Origin: Nonomuraea guangzhouensis
Lineage (GTDB): Bacteria; Actinomycetota; Actinomycetes; Streptosporangiales; Streptosporangiaceae
Assembly (NCBI RefSeq): GCF_019396345.1
Contig: NZ_JAHKRM010000036.1
Span: forward strand, 1-64,000
DNA: 64,000 nucleotides
Direction of reading: 5' to 3'
The position numbers and the translations under genes were made by a program. How positions within the stretch are numbered: the first letter of the stretch is position 1; each line of letters starts with the position of its first letter. Shown here piece after piece: positions 7,709-16,667 of the stretch. The notes beneath the pieces were generated by a model that had not been told where the DNA came from, ran no database searches, and worked only from the letters and a program-made list of their open reading frames with translations.

Positions 7709-9245
7709 CGAACCGCCCGCCGGCAGATCCATCCGAGTCGGCCGCGGCGATCAGCTCCATGATCGGCCGCTCGCCGATCTCCGCGCCGCGCAGCACACCG
7801 GCCGCGGTCCCGTCCCGCAGGACCACGACGGTGTCGGCACCCTCCGCGATCTCCTCCAACTCCGCAACCAGCAGCACGCCGAGGCCCTCATGAGCAAGCT
7901 CGTCGATGAGCGCCTGAATCTCCGCCTTGGCGCCGATGTCGATGCCCCGTGTCGGCTCGTCGAGGATCAGCACCACGGGATGGAGACAGAGCATGCGGGC
8001 GAGCAGCACCTTCTGCTGGTTGCCTCCGGACAGCTCGCCCACCTTCTGGTCGGGCGAGGACACCTTGATCCCGAGGCGGCGGACGAATGCGTCGACGATG
8101 CGGTCCCGCGCCCGGCGGGACACCAGCCCGCCCCGGGTGAGGCGGGGCAGCGCCGCCAGCGTGATGTTGTCACGGACCGACAGCCCCGGCACGATCCCTT
8201 CGGCCTTGCGGTCCTCCGGCACCATGCAGACACCCGAGCGGATCGCGATGGCAGGGTTCCAGCGCCGGCGGGCGCGCCCCGCCACCTCCACCCATCCGGC
8301 GTCGAGGGGGTCGGCGCCGAACACCGCTCTCACCGTTTCCGACCGGCCGGAGCCGAGCAAGCCCGCGAGTCCCACCACCTCACCCGGGCGTACCTCGACG
8401 GAGACGCCGTGCAGAGCGTGCTCGCGCACCAGCGACTCGGCCCGCAGAACCGGCGCGGCGCGGCCCACCTCGTGGGCCTCTCCGAAGCTCGTCACGCCGT
8501 GGCGGCGCACCTCGGCCACCGGCCGGCCGAGCATCGCGGCGACCAGTCCGATGCGGGAGGTCTCCCGGACGAGACCGGTGCGGACCAGACGGCCGTCACG
8601 CAGGACGCTCACCCGCTGGCAGACGCGGAAGACCTCATCCAGCTTGTGCGTGACGTAGAGGATCGCGATGCCCTGCTCACGCAGCACCTCGATGACATGC
8701 GCGAGCCGGTCCACCTCACGTGGGGCCAGTGAGGAGGTCGGCTCATCCATGATCACCAACCGGGCGCGGGCACTGACCGCACGGGCGATCGCCACCATCT
8801 GCCGGATGCCGAGACCGAACTGGCCGAGTGGCCGGCGGACGTCCACGGCGACGCCGTACCGGGCGAGGACCTCGGTGGCTTCCCTCCGCAGCCGCGACCG
8901 GTCGAGCAGCCCCAAGCGAGTGATCGGCTCCCTGCCGAGGAAGAGGTTGTCGGCCACACTCAGCAGCGGGGCGAGCTCCACCTCCTGGTAGATGGTGCTG
9001 ATCCCGGCGTCCTGAGCGCCGGCGGGCCCGGAGAAGGACACCGGACGGCCGAGGTGGCGGATCGTGCCACCGTCAGGCCTGTGCACCCCGGTGAGCACCT
9101 TGATCAACGTGGACTTCCCCGCCCCGTTCTCCCCCACCAGCGCGTGGGCCTCACCGGCGTCGAGCCGCAACGAGACGCGGTCGAGGGCGAGGGTCCCGCC
9201 GAACCGCTTGGAGATGGCATGCGCCTCGCACACCACTTCATTCAT
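7701..9245 (-). CDS. sugar ABC transporter ATP-binding protein, two domains (RbsA/MglA/RhaT type)
   Basis: A 514-residue ATPase with two nucleotide-binding domains. Domain one has Walker A GENGAGKST and Walker B LVIMDEPTSSL. Domain two has the usual degenerate loop GLLGSGRSET, an intact signature LSGGNQQKVLLARML and VLILDEPTRGID. This layout is standard for the monosaccharide-uptake group. It lies 50 bases downstream of the binding protein at 9296-10363 and is coupled to the following permease. With the upstream rhamnulokinase and DeoR regulator it recalls the rhizobial rhaRSTPQ-K arrangement, so rhamnose or a related deoxy sugar is the best guess. Confidence 0.92.
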   Translation of the reverse strand: MNEVVCEAHAISKRFGGTLALDRVSLRLDAGEAHALVGENGAGKSTLIKVLTGVHRPDGGTIRHLGRPVSFSGPAGAQDAGISTIYQEVELAPLLSVADNLFLGREPITRLGLLDRSRLRREATEVLARYGVAVDVRRPLGQFGLGIRQMVAIARAVSARARLVIMDEPTSSLAPREVDRLAHVIEVLREQGIAILYVTHKLDEVFRVCQRVSVLRDGRLVRTGLVRETSRIGLVAAMLGRPVAEVRRHGVTSFGEAHEVGRAAPVLRAESLVREHALHGVSVEVRPGEVVGLAGLLGSGRSETVRAVFGADPLDAGWVEVAGRARRRWNPAIAIRSGVCMVPEDRKAEGIVPGLSVRDNITLAALPRLTRGGLVSRRARDRIVDAFVRRLGIKVSSPDQKVGELSGGNQQKVLLARMLCLHPVVLILDEPTRGIDIGAKAEIQALIDELAHEGLGVLLVAELEEIAEGADTVVVLRDGTAAGVLRGAEIGERPIMELIAAADSDGSAGGRFDD

Positions 9246-9295
9246 GTGCCCGCTCCCGGACGTCGTGAGGGCGGCAGTCCGGGCCGCCCCCGGGC

Positions 9296-10363
9296 TCAGT
9301 AGGCGTTGGGCAGCTCGACCTTGGCATTTCCGGGGGTGTATTCCTTGTCGGAGATGATCGTCTTCGCCGGTACGCCCTTGCCGGCGTAGAAGTCCTCGAG
9401 CGCCTGGAAGGCCAGCGGCCCGAATCGTGGGTTCGACTCGATGACCGCGGCGATCCAGCCGTCGACGATGCCCTGGACCGCGCCGCGAGTGCCGTCGATC
9501 GTGACGATCTTCACGTCTCCCGGCTTCTTGCCCGCCGCCTTGAGCGCGGCGACGGCGCCGAGGGCCATCTCGTCGTTCTCCGCGTAGATGGCGCTGATGC
9601 CGGGGTTGGCGGAGATGAGCTGCTCGGTGACCGCGCGGCCCTTCTCACGGGTGAAGTCGCCGGTCTGCTCGGCCACGACCTTCAGCGCCGAGCCCTTCGC
9701 GGCGAGCTGATCCTTGAACCCTTTGGTCCGGTCGACGGTGACGTTCACCCCTGAGGCTCCGAGCAGGATCGCGACCTCTCCCTTGTCTCCCGTCGCGGTG
9801 ATCATCGCATCGGCGGCTCGGGCACCCTGCTTGACGAAGTCGGAGCCGATCCAGCCGACGTAGTCGACGCAGGCCTTTTTGGTGGTGAGCAGCCGGTCGA
9901 TCGTCATGATCGGGACTTTGGCATCCTGGGCCGCCTTGAGCGCGGGGTCGAGCCCTTCGGAGTTGAGCGGGGAGATGATCAGGACCTTGGCGCCCTGGGC
10001 GATCATGCCCTGGATGTCGGCGATCTCCTTGTTGAGGTCCGACTGCGCGTTCGTCGTGATCAGCTTGATGCCTCGCCGCGCGGCCTCGTCCTTGATCGAC
10101 TGCGTCTCGGTGATCCGGAACGGGTTCGCCTCCTTCTCCGACTGCGCGAACCCCACGGTGACGTTCTTCAGATCGAGCTTGGGCACACCGCCGTTGTATC
10201 GCTCTGGAGCGCACAGCGACGCACCTCCAGAGGTCGCCTCCACCTGCTGCTGCGCGGACGCGCCGACGTCCGCGGGGCCGTCGCCGACCGACTTGGTGCA
10301 GGCGCTCAGCGTGAGCGCCAGCAGGCCCACGACGGCTGTGGCCATTGCTCTGCAGGGCATCAC
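9296..10363 (-). CDS. sugar ABC transporter substrate-binding lipoprotein (second)
   Basis: A 355-residue type-1 binding protein, first gene of the transport operon. The signal peptide ends in LTLSAC (lipobox, Cys near residue 22). The mature part shows VTVGFAQSEKEANPFR, then IAQGAKVLIISPLNSEGL and AIYAENDEMALGAVAALKAAG, the usual pattern for ribose/xylose binding proteins. GGAAGGAGG lies about ten bases before the start. A strong promoter and a candidate operator precede it (10401-10467). It probably serves the two-domain ATPase and one or two of the permeases. Confidence 0.9.
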   Translation of the reverse strand: MMPCRAMATAVVGLLALTLSACTKSVGDGPADVGASAQQQVEATSGGASLCAPERYNGGVPKLDLKNVTVGFAQSEKEANPFRITETQSIKDEAARRGIKLITTNAQSDLNKEIADIQGMIAQGAKVLIISPLNSEGLDPALKAAQDAKVPIMTIDRLLTTKKACVDYVGWIGSDFVKQGARAADAMITATGDKGEVAILLGASGVNVTVDRTKGFKDQLAAKGSALKVVAEQTGDFTREKGRAVTEQLISANPGISAIYAENDEMALGAVAALKAAGKKPGDVKIVTIDGTRGAVQGIVDGWIAAVIESNPRFGPLAFQALEDFYAGKGVPAKTIISDKEYTPGNAKVELPNAY

Positions 10364-10400
10364 GTAACCCCTCCTTCCGAGGGAACGAACCCATCCACTG

Positions 10401-10432
10401 CCAAGATTTGCCTACTTTTGACAGGAACTTGG
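10401..10432 (-). promoter_or_regulatory. candidate operator, inverted repeat CCAAG-N22-CTTGG
   Basis: CCAAG at 10401-10405 and CTTGG at 10428-10432 face each other. The inner bases continue the resemblance (CCAAGatttGCCT against AGGaaCTTGG). The repeat lies immediately downstream of the -10 box at 10437-10442, in the region of the first transcribed bases. It is well placed for repression by the DeoR protein encoded just upstream. Binding is inferred. Confidence 0.45.
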
Positions 10433-10436
10433 AGGG

Positions 10437-10467
10437 ATCATAGTCACGGCGGACGCGGGTGTGTCAA
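10437..10467 (-). promoter_or_regulatory. promoter of the sugar transport operon
   Basis: On the minus strand a perfect TTGACA (10462-10467) is followed after 19 bases by TATGAT (10437-10442). The spacer is slightly long, but both boxes are close to consensus, which is rare in this GC-rich DNA. The start codon of the binding protein is about 70 bases further on. Confidence 0.6.
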
Positions 10468-10598
10468 TATGCGTCGGCGAATGTCATGTGATGTCGCGTG
10501 ACCTCGCGCGCGCGACCTGGCCATATGCCGCAGCGGTGGGGAGGTGGCTATATTCGGCGGGCTATGCGCCAGTGAGACCTGTCAATTCAGGTCAAGAT

Positions 10599-11384
10599 TC
10601 ATCGGTTCATGTCAGCGATGTGCACGTCGACCTGTGCCTGGACGAGCCGGTCAACCATGACGGGATCGGTCTTCGAGTCCGTGACCAGGACCTTCATGCG
10701 CGCGGTGGCCACGGTCTGGCACATCGTGTCATGACCGATCTTGGAGTGGTCGGCGAGGACGACGACCTCGCGGCCCGCCGCGGCGAAAGCCTGGTCGGTG
10801 GCGGCGGCGAAGACGTTGGGCGTGGTCAGTCCCCTCTCGGGGGTGACGCCGTCGCCTGACAGGAAGGTCTGCGCGCCGCGCAGGCCCGCCAGGTGCTGCT
10901 CGGTGATCGGCCCTACGAAGGCGTGGATGGATCGGCGCAGCGTGCCGCCCACCGCGACGACTTCGACGTGGGGCGCGTCCATGAGCGCCTCGACCACCAG
11001 GGTGGAGTTGGTGACGACGGTGAGGGACGGCAGCTTGGCGAGCCGGCGGGCCAGCGCCGCGGTGGTCCGCCCGGGACCGAGCAGGACGGCGGTGCCGGGC
11101 TCCACGAGCGTGGCGGCGTGGTCGGCGATGGCCTCGCGCTCGGCCGCCACCACGTCCGGGAGAGCCGGGCGCGACGCCGCGGACAGGACGGGCTGCGTCA
11201 CGCCGCCCCGGGTGGCATGCAGCAGGCCCTCGCCCACCAGCGACCGCAGGTCACGCCGGACAGTGGACTCCGACGTGCCGAGCGCGCCGGCCAGCTCCTG
11301 GAATGAGGCGTATCCGTGCTCGTGCACGTGCTCCAGGATGCGGCGTCGCCGCTCTGCGATCAGCATGGGACCGGGCTCACCCAT
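10599..11384 (-). CDS. DeoR family transcriptional regulator
   Basis: A 261-residue repressor. The N-terminal winged helix (ILEHVHEHGYASFQELAGALGTSESTVRRDLRSL) is typical of DeoR proteins. The C-terminal sugar-phosphate sensor shows VLLGPGRTTAALARRL and VVVLADHSKIG. The start overlaps the kinase stop by eight bases (ATGGGTGA), so regulator and kinase are translated together. It likely represses the downstream transport operon and is released by the phosphorylated sugar made by the kinase. A start 18 bases later (MLIAERRRR) is also possible. Confidence 0.88.
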   Translation of the reverse strand: MGEPGPMLIAERRRRILEHVHEHGYASFQELAGALGTSESTVRRDLRSLVGEGLLHATRGGVTQPVLSAASRPALPDVVAAEREAIADHAATLVEPGTAVLLGPGRTTAALARRLAKLPSLTVVTNSTLVVEALMDAPHVEVVAVGGTLRRSIHAFVGPITEQHLAGLRGAQTFLSGDGVTPERGLTTPNVFAAATDQAFAAAGREVVVLADHSKIGHDTMCQTVATARMKVLVTDSKTDPVMVDRLVQAQVDVHIADMNR

Positions 11385-12882
11385 CTCTGGTAGGGCTCCT
11401 CTGGGATGCTACTTTACTCCAGAAGTTGTCAACAGCGGTCAATCGCTGAAATCGGGCGTACGCCGCATCGTACGGCTCACGCTCGTCGGCCGGCATGTAC
11501 ACCCGGGGCGGGAACGACCGGCGGACCACCTCGCGCAGCTCTCCAAGGGAACCGATGCCCTCGTGGGCCATGACCTGGACGAGAAGATTGCCGATGCCGG
11601 TCGCCTCGACCGGCCCCGCGAGCACGGGCCGCCCGCCGATGTCCGCGGTGAGCCGGCAGAGTGTGTCGCTGGCGGCGCCGCCACCGACGAGATGCACGAC
11701 CTCGACCCGGCGGCCCGTCAGCTTCTCGGCCTGCTCCAGAACCAGGCGGTAGGAGCACGCCAGGCTCTCCAGGATGCACCGCACCGTCGCGGCCCGGCCC
11801 CCGGGCACCGGCTGGCCCGTCGCGCGGCAGAACGCCGCGACCCGGCCCGGCATGTCCTCCGGCTTGAGGAAACCCAAGTGAGCGGGGTCGATCAGCGGGC
11901 CGAAGGCGGGCGCGGTCGCGGCCTCGGCGACCAGGTCCGCATACGTAGCGCGGGTCCCCCAGGCCCGGCGGCACTCCTGGAGCAGCCACAGGCCGTTGAG
12001 ATTGCGCAGGAACCGCACGGTGCCGAGCACGCCACCCTCGTTGGTGAACCCGGCGAGCCGGGACTCCGGGGTGGTGATGGGCCCGGCCGTCTCCACACCG
12101 ACGAGCGACCACGTGCCGCAGGAGACGTACGCGACCACGCCAGAGGAACCGCTCGGACCGGAGACGACGGGGAGCGCCGCAACCGCCGACGCGGTGTCAT
12201 GACCGGCCACGGCGACCACGACGGCCTTGCCTGGCCGGCCGGATTCGTCCCGCAGCGGCCCGGCGACCGTGCCGGGCTCGACGATTTCCCCACGGAACAG
12301 ACGCGACGGCAGCCCGAGCCGGGCGATGAGGTCGTCGGCCCAGCGGCCGGTCCGGGCGTCCAGGAGCTGGCTGGTGCTCGCGATCGTCCGCTCGCTGAGC
12401 GTCTCGCCGCTCAGCCAGAGGGTGAACAGGTCCGGTAACATCACCAGCCGATCGGCGGCGTCCAGCAGCGGCGACCCGGCGTGCGCGAGCAGCTGGCACG
12501 AGGTGTTGATGGGCAACGGCTGCACACCCGTCACCTCGTAGTGCTCTTGAGAGGAGACCAGGGCGGTCAGGTCGGCGGTGTACGGGTCGCGATGGTGGCG
12601 GGGGTTGGCCACGAGCCGCTGGTCGCGGTCAAGCAGCCCGAAGTCGTTGCCCCATGCGTCCACGCCCACGCTGACGACCCGGTGCTCGCCGACGACGCGC
12701 CCGATTCCGGCACGCGCCTCCGCCAGCAGGCGCTGAACGTCCCAGTGGAGCCCGCCGAGAATGCGGACCGGCACGTTGGGAAAGCGGTGGGCCTCGCTCA
12801 CCACGAGACGCTCGCCGTCGAACTCGCCCGCGAGCACCCGGCCGCTCTCGGCCCCGAGGTCCACGGCGACGTAAGTGGGCAC
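11377..12882 (-). CDS. rhaB: rhamnulokinase (FGGY carbohydrate kinase)
   Basis: A 501-residue FGGY kinase that would phosphorylate L-rhamnulose at O1. The N-terminal phosphate loop is YVAVDLGAESGRVLAGEF. RhaB-like blocks follow: WDVQRLL, SVGVDAWGNDFGLLD, NPRHHRDPYT, MLPDLFTLWLSGE, ASTSQLLD, VAVAGHDTASAVAA, SCGTWSLVGVE and FTNEGGVLGTVRFLRNLNGLWLLQECRR. The start is GTG. No isomerase or aldolase gene for rhamnose is in the window, so the pathway is incomplete here or the true substrate is a related ketose. The C-terminal 20 residues are AT-richer and unlike the family core. Confidence 0.8.
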   Translation of the reverse strand: MPTYVAVDLGAESGRVLAGEFDGERLVVSEAHRFPNVPVRILGGLHWDVQRLLAEARAGIGRVVGEHRVVSVGVDAWGNDFGLLDRDQRLVANPRHHRDPYTADLTALVSSQEHYEVTGVQPLPINTSCQLLAHAGSPLLDAADRLVMLPDLFTLWLSGETLSERTIASTSQLLDARTGRWADDLIARLGLPSRLFRGEIVEPGTVAGPLRDESGRPGKAVVVAVAGHDTASAVAALPVVSGPSGSSGVVAYVSCGTWSLVGVETAGPITTPESRLAGFTNEGGVLGTVRFLRNLNGLWLLQECRRAWGTRATYADLVAEAATAPAFGPLIDPAHLGFLKPEDMPGRVAAFCRATGQPVPGGRAATVRCILESLACSYRLVLEQAEKLTGRRVEVVHLVGGGAASDTLCRLTADIGGRPVLAGPVEATGIGNLLVQVMAHEGIGSLGELREVVRRSFPPRVYMPADEREPYDAAYARFQRLTAVDNFWSKVASQRSPTRDG

Positions 12883-13144
12883 AGGCCGAGCCTATTCCGG
12901 TTACGGCTCCCGGAAAGCGCCACAAGGTCACGGTTCGAAGGCGGCTGCGACCACGGGTCCCGGCGGCCCGGGCGACACGCCGACGCTGGAAGAGGCCGCC
13001 CGCCAGACCGCCGCGCAGGCCCCGCCCCCATGTGCCTGGCCACGGGTACGACGACGCCACGCTGAACTGAAGCGCACCTTTGACTCGACCCTCCGCGCGG
13101 TACGAGAGCGTTTTCACACCCTGGAGGGATATCCCCGCCGACGG

Positions 13145-15268
13145 TCATCGGGGTGTCGGGGTGTTCCGCAGGAGGAGAAGAGCGGTGTCGTCAGTACGCT
13201 GCTCGTTCGTGATCGGACCGATGAGCGACTCCGCCAGGTCATTCAGGGCCTGGCCGGGGGCGGGAGTGAAACGGGCGGCCAGCTCGGCGATGGACTCGCC
13301 GAGGTCGCGGCCGGGTTGTTCGATGAGGCCGTCGGTGTAGAGGACCAGGACCGCGCCGGGTGGCATGTTCAGGTCCGTGGTGACGTATTCGGCGTCGGGG
13401 TCGATGCCGAGCAGCAGGCCGGGGGAGGTGTCGATGACCTCGGCCGGGGCGCCGAGCAGGCCGAGCACCGGCGGCGGGTGCCCCGCGCTGGCCAGGCCGA
13501 CAGCGCGCCGACGCGGGTCGAAGCTGACGTACAGGCAGCTGGTGAAGCGGTCGGTGGCCAGCTCAGTGAGCAGCCGGTTGGTGTGCGCGAGCACCTCGCC
13601 CGGGTCGGCGCCGGCGGTGGCGTGGGCGCGGATGGCGGTGCGTACCTGGCCCATGAGCGCGGCGGCGGTCATGTCGTGGCCCTGCACGTCGCCGATGACG
13701 GCCGCGGCCGTACTGTCGCTGAGGCGGATCAGGTCGTAGAAGTCTCCGCCGATGTCCATGCCTGGGGTGGCGGCCACATACCGGGCGGCCACGTCCAGGC
13801 CGGGGATCCGGGGCAACGCGTGCGGCAACAGGCTTGCCTGCAGGCACTCGGCGAACTGGTGCTTGTTGTCGTAGAGCCAGGCACGCTCGAACGCCTGGAT
13901 GATCAGCCCGCCGAGCGCGGTCAACATGGCCTGCTCGCTGTCGCTGAACTGATGGGGACGGTCGTAGGCGATAACGCATGTGCCGATGGACCGCCCCTGA
14001 GCGACCAGCGGCAGCAGCGCCCAGGCGCCCATGTTGTCGATGCGTATGGCGTCGGGGTAGGTCTGGCGGAACTCCTCCCAGCTGGCGTAGAACGCCGCTC
14101 TGCCCTCGTCATAGCCGCGCGCCCAGCGGACCGGATGAACCACCGGGCGGCCGTTGAACCCCTCCAGGCCCTGCCTGCTGTAGCCGCGTGAGGCGACCAC
14201 GCGCATCCGGCCGCTGTCCCAGGTGAGGATGGCCATCGCCTGGGCGTCGCACACCGGCATGACGTGGTCGGCCACCAGGTCCACCACATCCTGCGCGGTC
14301 ATCGCCCGTGCCAGGGAGACCGCCAGGTGCAGCATGCCGTGTAGCCCGATCACCCGCGGACGCCGGTCGTCATCCTCAACGGGAGCCTCGGACGTGGTGG
14401 TGGGCGTGATCCGCAGGGTGATACCGGGCAGGCTCGGATAGCACTGGAACAACAGCCGCCGCCCGTCGGGGCGGCGGGCCGCGAACTGGGTGGCCCGGTG
14501 GCTGACGATCGCGGTCCGGTAGTGGTCTTCATAGATGGGATCGTCCAGCCAGGGCAGCGCCGCGCCCAGGCGTTGGCCGACCATCTCGGACGCCTTCGCA
14601 GCCAGCAACTCCGCGGCCGGCGCCGTGACAAGGGTCACGCGCTCGTGCGTGTCCAGGTGACAGTAGCCCTCGGGCAGGCAGTTGAGACACGCCAGCGCTG
14701 TCAGTCCGGCGTACGGCCACGGCTGGTGAGCCTGGATGGGGTCCAAGATCCGGGGCGAGGGCTTGGGGATGATCGGCCGGCCTCGCTCACTCGCCCGGCG
14801 AAGCAGGTCGCCCATTGTGGCGCAGGTGTCGTCGATGACGTCGAGCTGACACCGGGTGAGCCCGGACTCGCCTCCTGTAGGCCACCCCAGGACGAACCCG
14901 CCCCAGATGGCACCACCGGAGCAGACCGGGGATGCGGCCATCGCGAAGTGGTACGGCAATGACAGTGCCGCCGCCGGGAACTCGCGGGCCAGGTCCACCC
15001 GGTCGCTGAGCCAGGTCAGCCGCCGTTCACGCACCGAGACCGCAACGGGCACGCAATCATTTGTCCTGATTCTGGACCAGGTTCGGGTGATAGCGGCAGG
15101 AAGCCCTATCGTCGTCTCCATCTGCAGGAGCTGACGGCTTGGGTCCAGGACATACACGATGCCGAAATGGGCCCCGGCGCTGAACACGGCTTCAATCAGC
15201 AGATCGTCCAGGCGAGACGAGTCCACCGCCGCGCCCGGGATCGAGCGGCTACCCTGCGGTCCTGCCAC
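13145..15268 (-). CDS. SpoIIE-type PP2C phosphatase with GAF and PAS sensor domains
   Basis: A 707-residue soluble signalling protein. An N-terminal GAF-like region (about 25-165) is followed by a PAS-like segment (about 190-290; LNCLPEGYCHLDTHERVTLVTAPAAELL). A second GAF domain (about 310-460) precedes the C-terminal phosphatase (about 470-705). The metal-binding aspartates are visible in DIGGDFYDL and VIGDVQGHDMTAAALMG, and in QRTDDTALLLL near the end. Such proteins dephosphorylate anti-sigma-factor antagonists. No anti-sigma kinase or antagonist gene is nearby, so its partner is encoded elsewhere. Confidence 0.85.
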   Translation of the reverse strand: MAGPQGSRSIPGAAVDSSRLDDLLIEAVFSAGAHFGIVYVLDPSRQLLQMETTIGLPAAITRTWSRIRTNDCVPVAVSVRERRLTWLSDRVDLAREFPAAALSLPYHFAMAASPVCSGGAIWGGFVLGWPTGGESGLTRCQLDVIDDTCATMGDLLRRASERGRPIIPKPSPRILDPIQAHQPWPYAGLTALACLNCLPEGYCHLDTHERVTLVTAPAAELLAAKASEMVGQRLGAALPWLDDPIYEDHYRTAIVSHRATQFAARRPDGRRLLFQCYPSLPGITLRITPTTTSEAPVEDDDRRPRVIGLHGMLHLAVSLARAMTAQDVVDLVADHVMPVCDAQAMAILTWDSGRMRVVASRGYSRQGLEGFNGRPVVHPVRWARGYDEGRAAFYASWEEFRQTYPDAIRIDNMGAWALLPLVAQGRSIGTCVIAYDRPHQFSDSEQAMLTALGGLIIQAFERAWLYDNKHQFAECLQASLLPHALPRIPGLDVAARYVAATPGMDIGGDFYDLIRLSDSTAAAVIGDVQGHDMTAAALMGQVRTAIRAHATAGADPGEVLAHTNRLLTELATDRFTSCLYVSFDPRRRAVGLASAGHPPPVLGLLGAPAEVIDTSPGLLLGIDPDAEYVTTDLNMPPGAVLVLYTDGLIEQPGRDLGESIAELAARFTPAPGQALNDLAESLIGPITNEQRTDDTALLLLRNTPTPR

Positions 15269-15753
15269 AGCGTTCCCGGTTGCCGAACGAGAAGTCTGAC
15301 AAGCGTTCGATCCAGCCCATGCGGCTCAAAGTACGTGCAGACGTTCATTGAGCGCCTAAAGAATGCGTTTTGATTTGGTCGGTGTGTTTGTGGGCAAGAG
15401 GCTGCTGCCCAGCTCATCAGGCAGCGGTGCCGCTATATGAGCAATCTTGAGCGCGAACGGGTCGATCGCTCCCGTTGACCGCCCGCCGGTTGCGGGAGAT
15501 CGTAGCGTCGGGGTGCTGGGGCGCGTCGGGACTGGCCAGCAGGGTGGGCGTGTTGGTGCTGTTTTCGGCCTCCTGCCTTCGTCTATTCAACGGCGAGGTC
15601 CCTCCGTGGCCAGAGGCTCGGGAAGCCATCACTATCGGGCGAAGACTGGCGGAACGGTTCGATATCCCGTTTCATTTCGCGAGCCCAGAGGAACCAGACT
15701 TCGCTCCGCGCTGGTGGGATTCGGACTGTTCACGCAGCTCCGGTGGGGGCGTG
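15269..15753. other. gene-poor stretch upstream of the phosphatase
   Basis: About 485 bases with no gene I can support. A plus-strand frame (15475-15867) contains the protein-like run EAREAITIGRRLAERFDIPF but no family I know, no clear ribosome site, and a tail that reads antisense through the next remnant. The AT-richer DNA at 15340-15400 may hold the phosphatase promoter, but I see no convincing boxes. Confidence 0.4.
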
Positions 15754-16049
15754 TCAGTCTCTGACGAACCACAGATAGCGGTGTGGTGCCTCTTGGGCGA
15801 AGCTGCACAGCTCGCGGAGCGCTTCGGCGAAGGCGTCGGTGATCAGCCCTGCGGGGAGTCGTGGTAGTTCGTCCAGCGGGGTATCGATCTGCCGATGATT
15901 GAAGATCGTGTCACCATATGGGATCAGATGGCCGAACATTGGAAACTGAGCCCGGTCGAGGTTCGCCAACGCATCGCTCCAAGGCAGGCCGTGTTTGGTG
16001 GATCCGACACCCCGGCCAACCTGATCTCGGCCTCTGACATGGCGGTCAT
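15754..16049 (-). pseudogene. hypothetical protein, apparently frameshifted
   Basis: The 3' part encodes a convincing C-terminus (FPMFGHLIPYGDTIFNHRQI, then a Pro/Leu-rich helix and an end in LWFVRD). It opens with no good start codon. The likely N-terminus (MSEAEIRLAG, ATG at 16040 or 16049) lies in another frame, so a small indel near 16000-16020 seems to have split the gene. The family is unknown to me. It borders the truncated Tad-like genes on the opposite strand. Confidence 0.45.
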
Positions 16050-16079
16050 GCTGGTGTCCGACACTGCGACATGTCGCTC

Positions 16080-16344
16080 AGGCGCGCCCCCGTCTCGACA
16101 CACTGGGACGCCCGGTCGGTGCCGATCTCGCTGTCGGGCTCCGCGTCGTCGGTGACGGCCGTACACCCTCAAGGAGATCAGCAGAGCGCTCTTCGACCTG
16201 CCGGTGCTGGCGTGGATACCTCACGACCCGAAGTCGGCGGCGGGGCTCTCGGACGGCAAGCGTGCCAAGAAGTCCTTTCATCGATCCGCGCTGATGCGCG
16301 GCACTGTCCACCTGGGCTATGCCATGAAGGCGGTGGCACGATGA
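16080..16344 (+). pseudogene. ParA/MinD-like (TadZ/CpaE-type) ATPase, C-terminal remnant
   Basis: One frame gives ARPRLDTLGRPVGADLAVGL ending in VVGDG. One base out of frame it continues as PYTLKEISRALFDLPVLAWI, followed by HDPKSAAGLSDGKRAKKSF and a natural stop. This is the tail of a P-loop partition-type ATPase of the kind found at tight-adherence pilus loci. A one-base deletion near 16160 breaks it and the 5' two-thirds are absent. Its stop overlaps the next start (ATGA), so the old operon structure is still visible. Confidence 0.5.
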
Positions 16345-16475
16345 GCAACCCCTGGCCACCCCGGATAACGATCGATCCGCTCGTTATCCTCGAGACCCAG
16401 GCAGTTCCGTACAACTACGTCGCGTTCCGCGACGCGGTCCTCGCCATCACGGCCTTGAGGCGGAGCAGGGCGTAG
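16341..16475 (+). pseudogene. CpaF/TadA-type secretion ATPase, N-terminal remnant
   Basis: After the ATGA overlap the frame starts MSNPWPPRITIDPLVILETQ. This resembles the first residues of CpaF-like ATPases (DPLVIxExQ). The sequence stops being protein-like near 16440-16470 and ends at 16475, where it meets an ABC-gene fragment on the other strand. The CpaF identity is inferred from the short match and from the ParA-like neighbour. Confidence 0.4.
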
Positions 16476-16567
16476 ACCTGTCCCGGTTGTACCTGCAGGC
16501 TGACGTCGTCGACCGCGGTCACGTCGCGGTAGCGCTTGACGCCCCCGTCGACCTCGATGACCGGCAT
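16470..16567 (-). pseudogene. ABC transporter ATPase, N-terminal remnant (DrrA-like)
   Basis: On the minus strand an ATG at 16567 opens MPVIEVDGGVKRYRDVTAVD and continues VSLQVQPGQVYALL. This is the standard start of a drug-efflux-type ABC ATPase up to the residue before the Walker A loop. The frame then runs into the antisense of the CpaF-like remnant. Two unrelated genes have therefore been joined head-on by a deletion or rearrangement near 16468. Confidence 0.55.
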
Positions 16568-16667
16568 CGCTCCACCGTCTCCGATCTTGACGTTCGTGGA
16601 TGGTTCCTGCGGGTGTGTGGGGAAGCCTGGTCGGCGATTGTTGTCGCCGGTCAACTGCCGCGTCACG

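Noticed and set aside
16415..16666. An 83-residue minus-strand gene
   Set aside because: Only residues from MPVIEVDGG to VYALL look like protein (ABC ATPase start); both flanks are antisense or non-coding, so it is a remnant.
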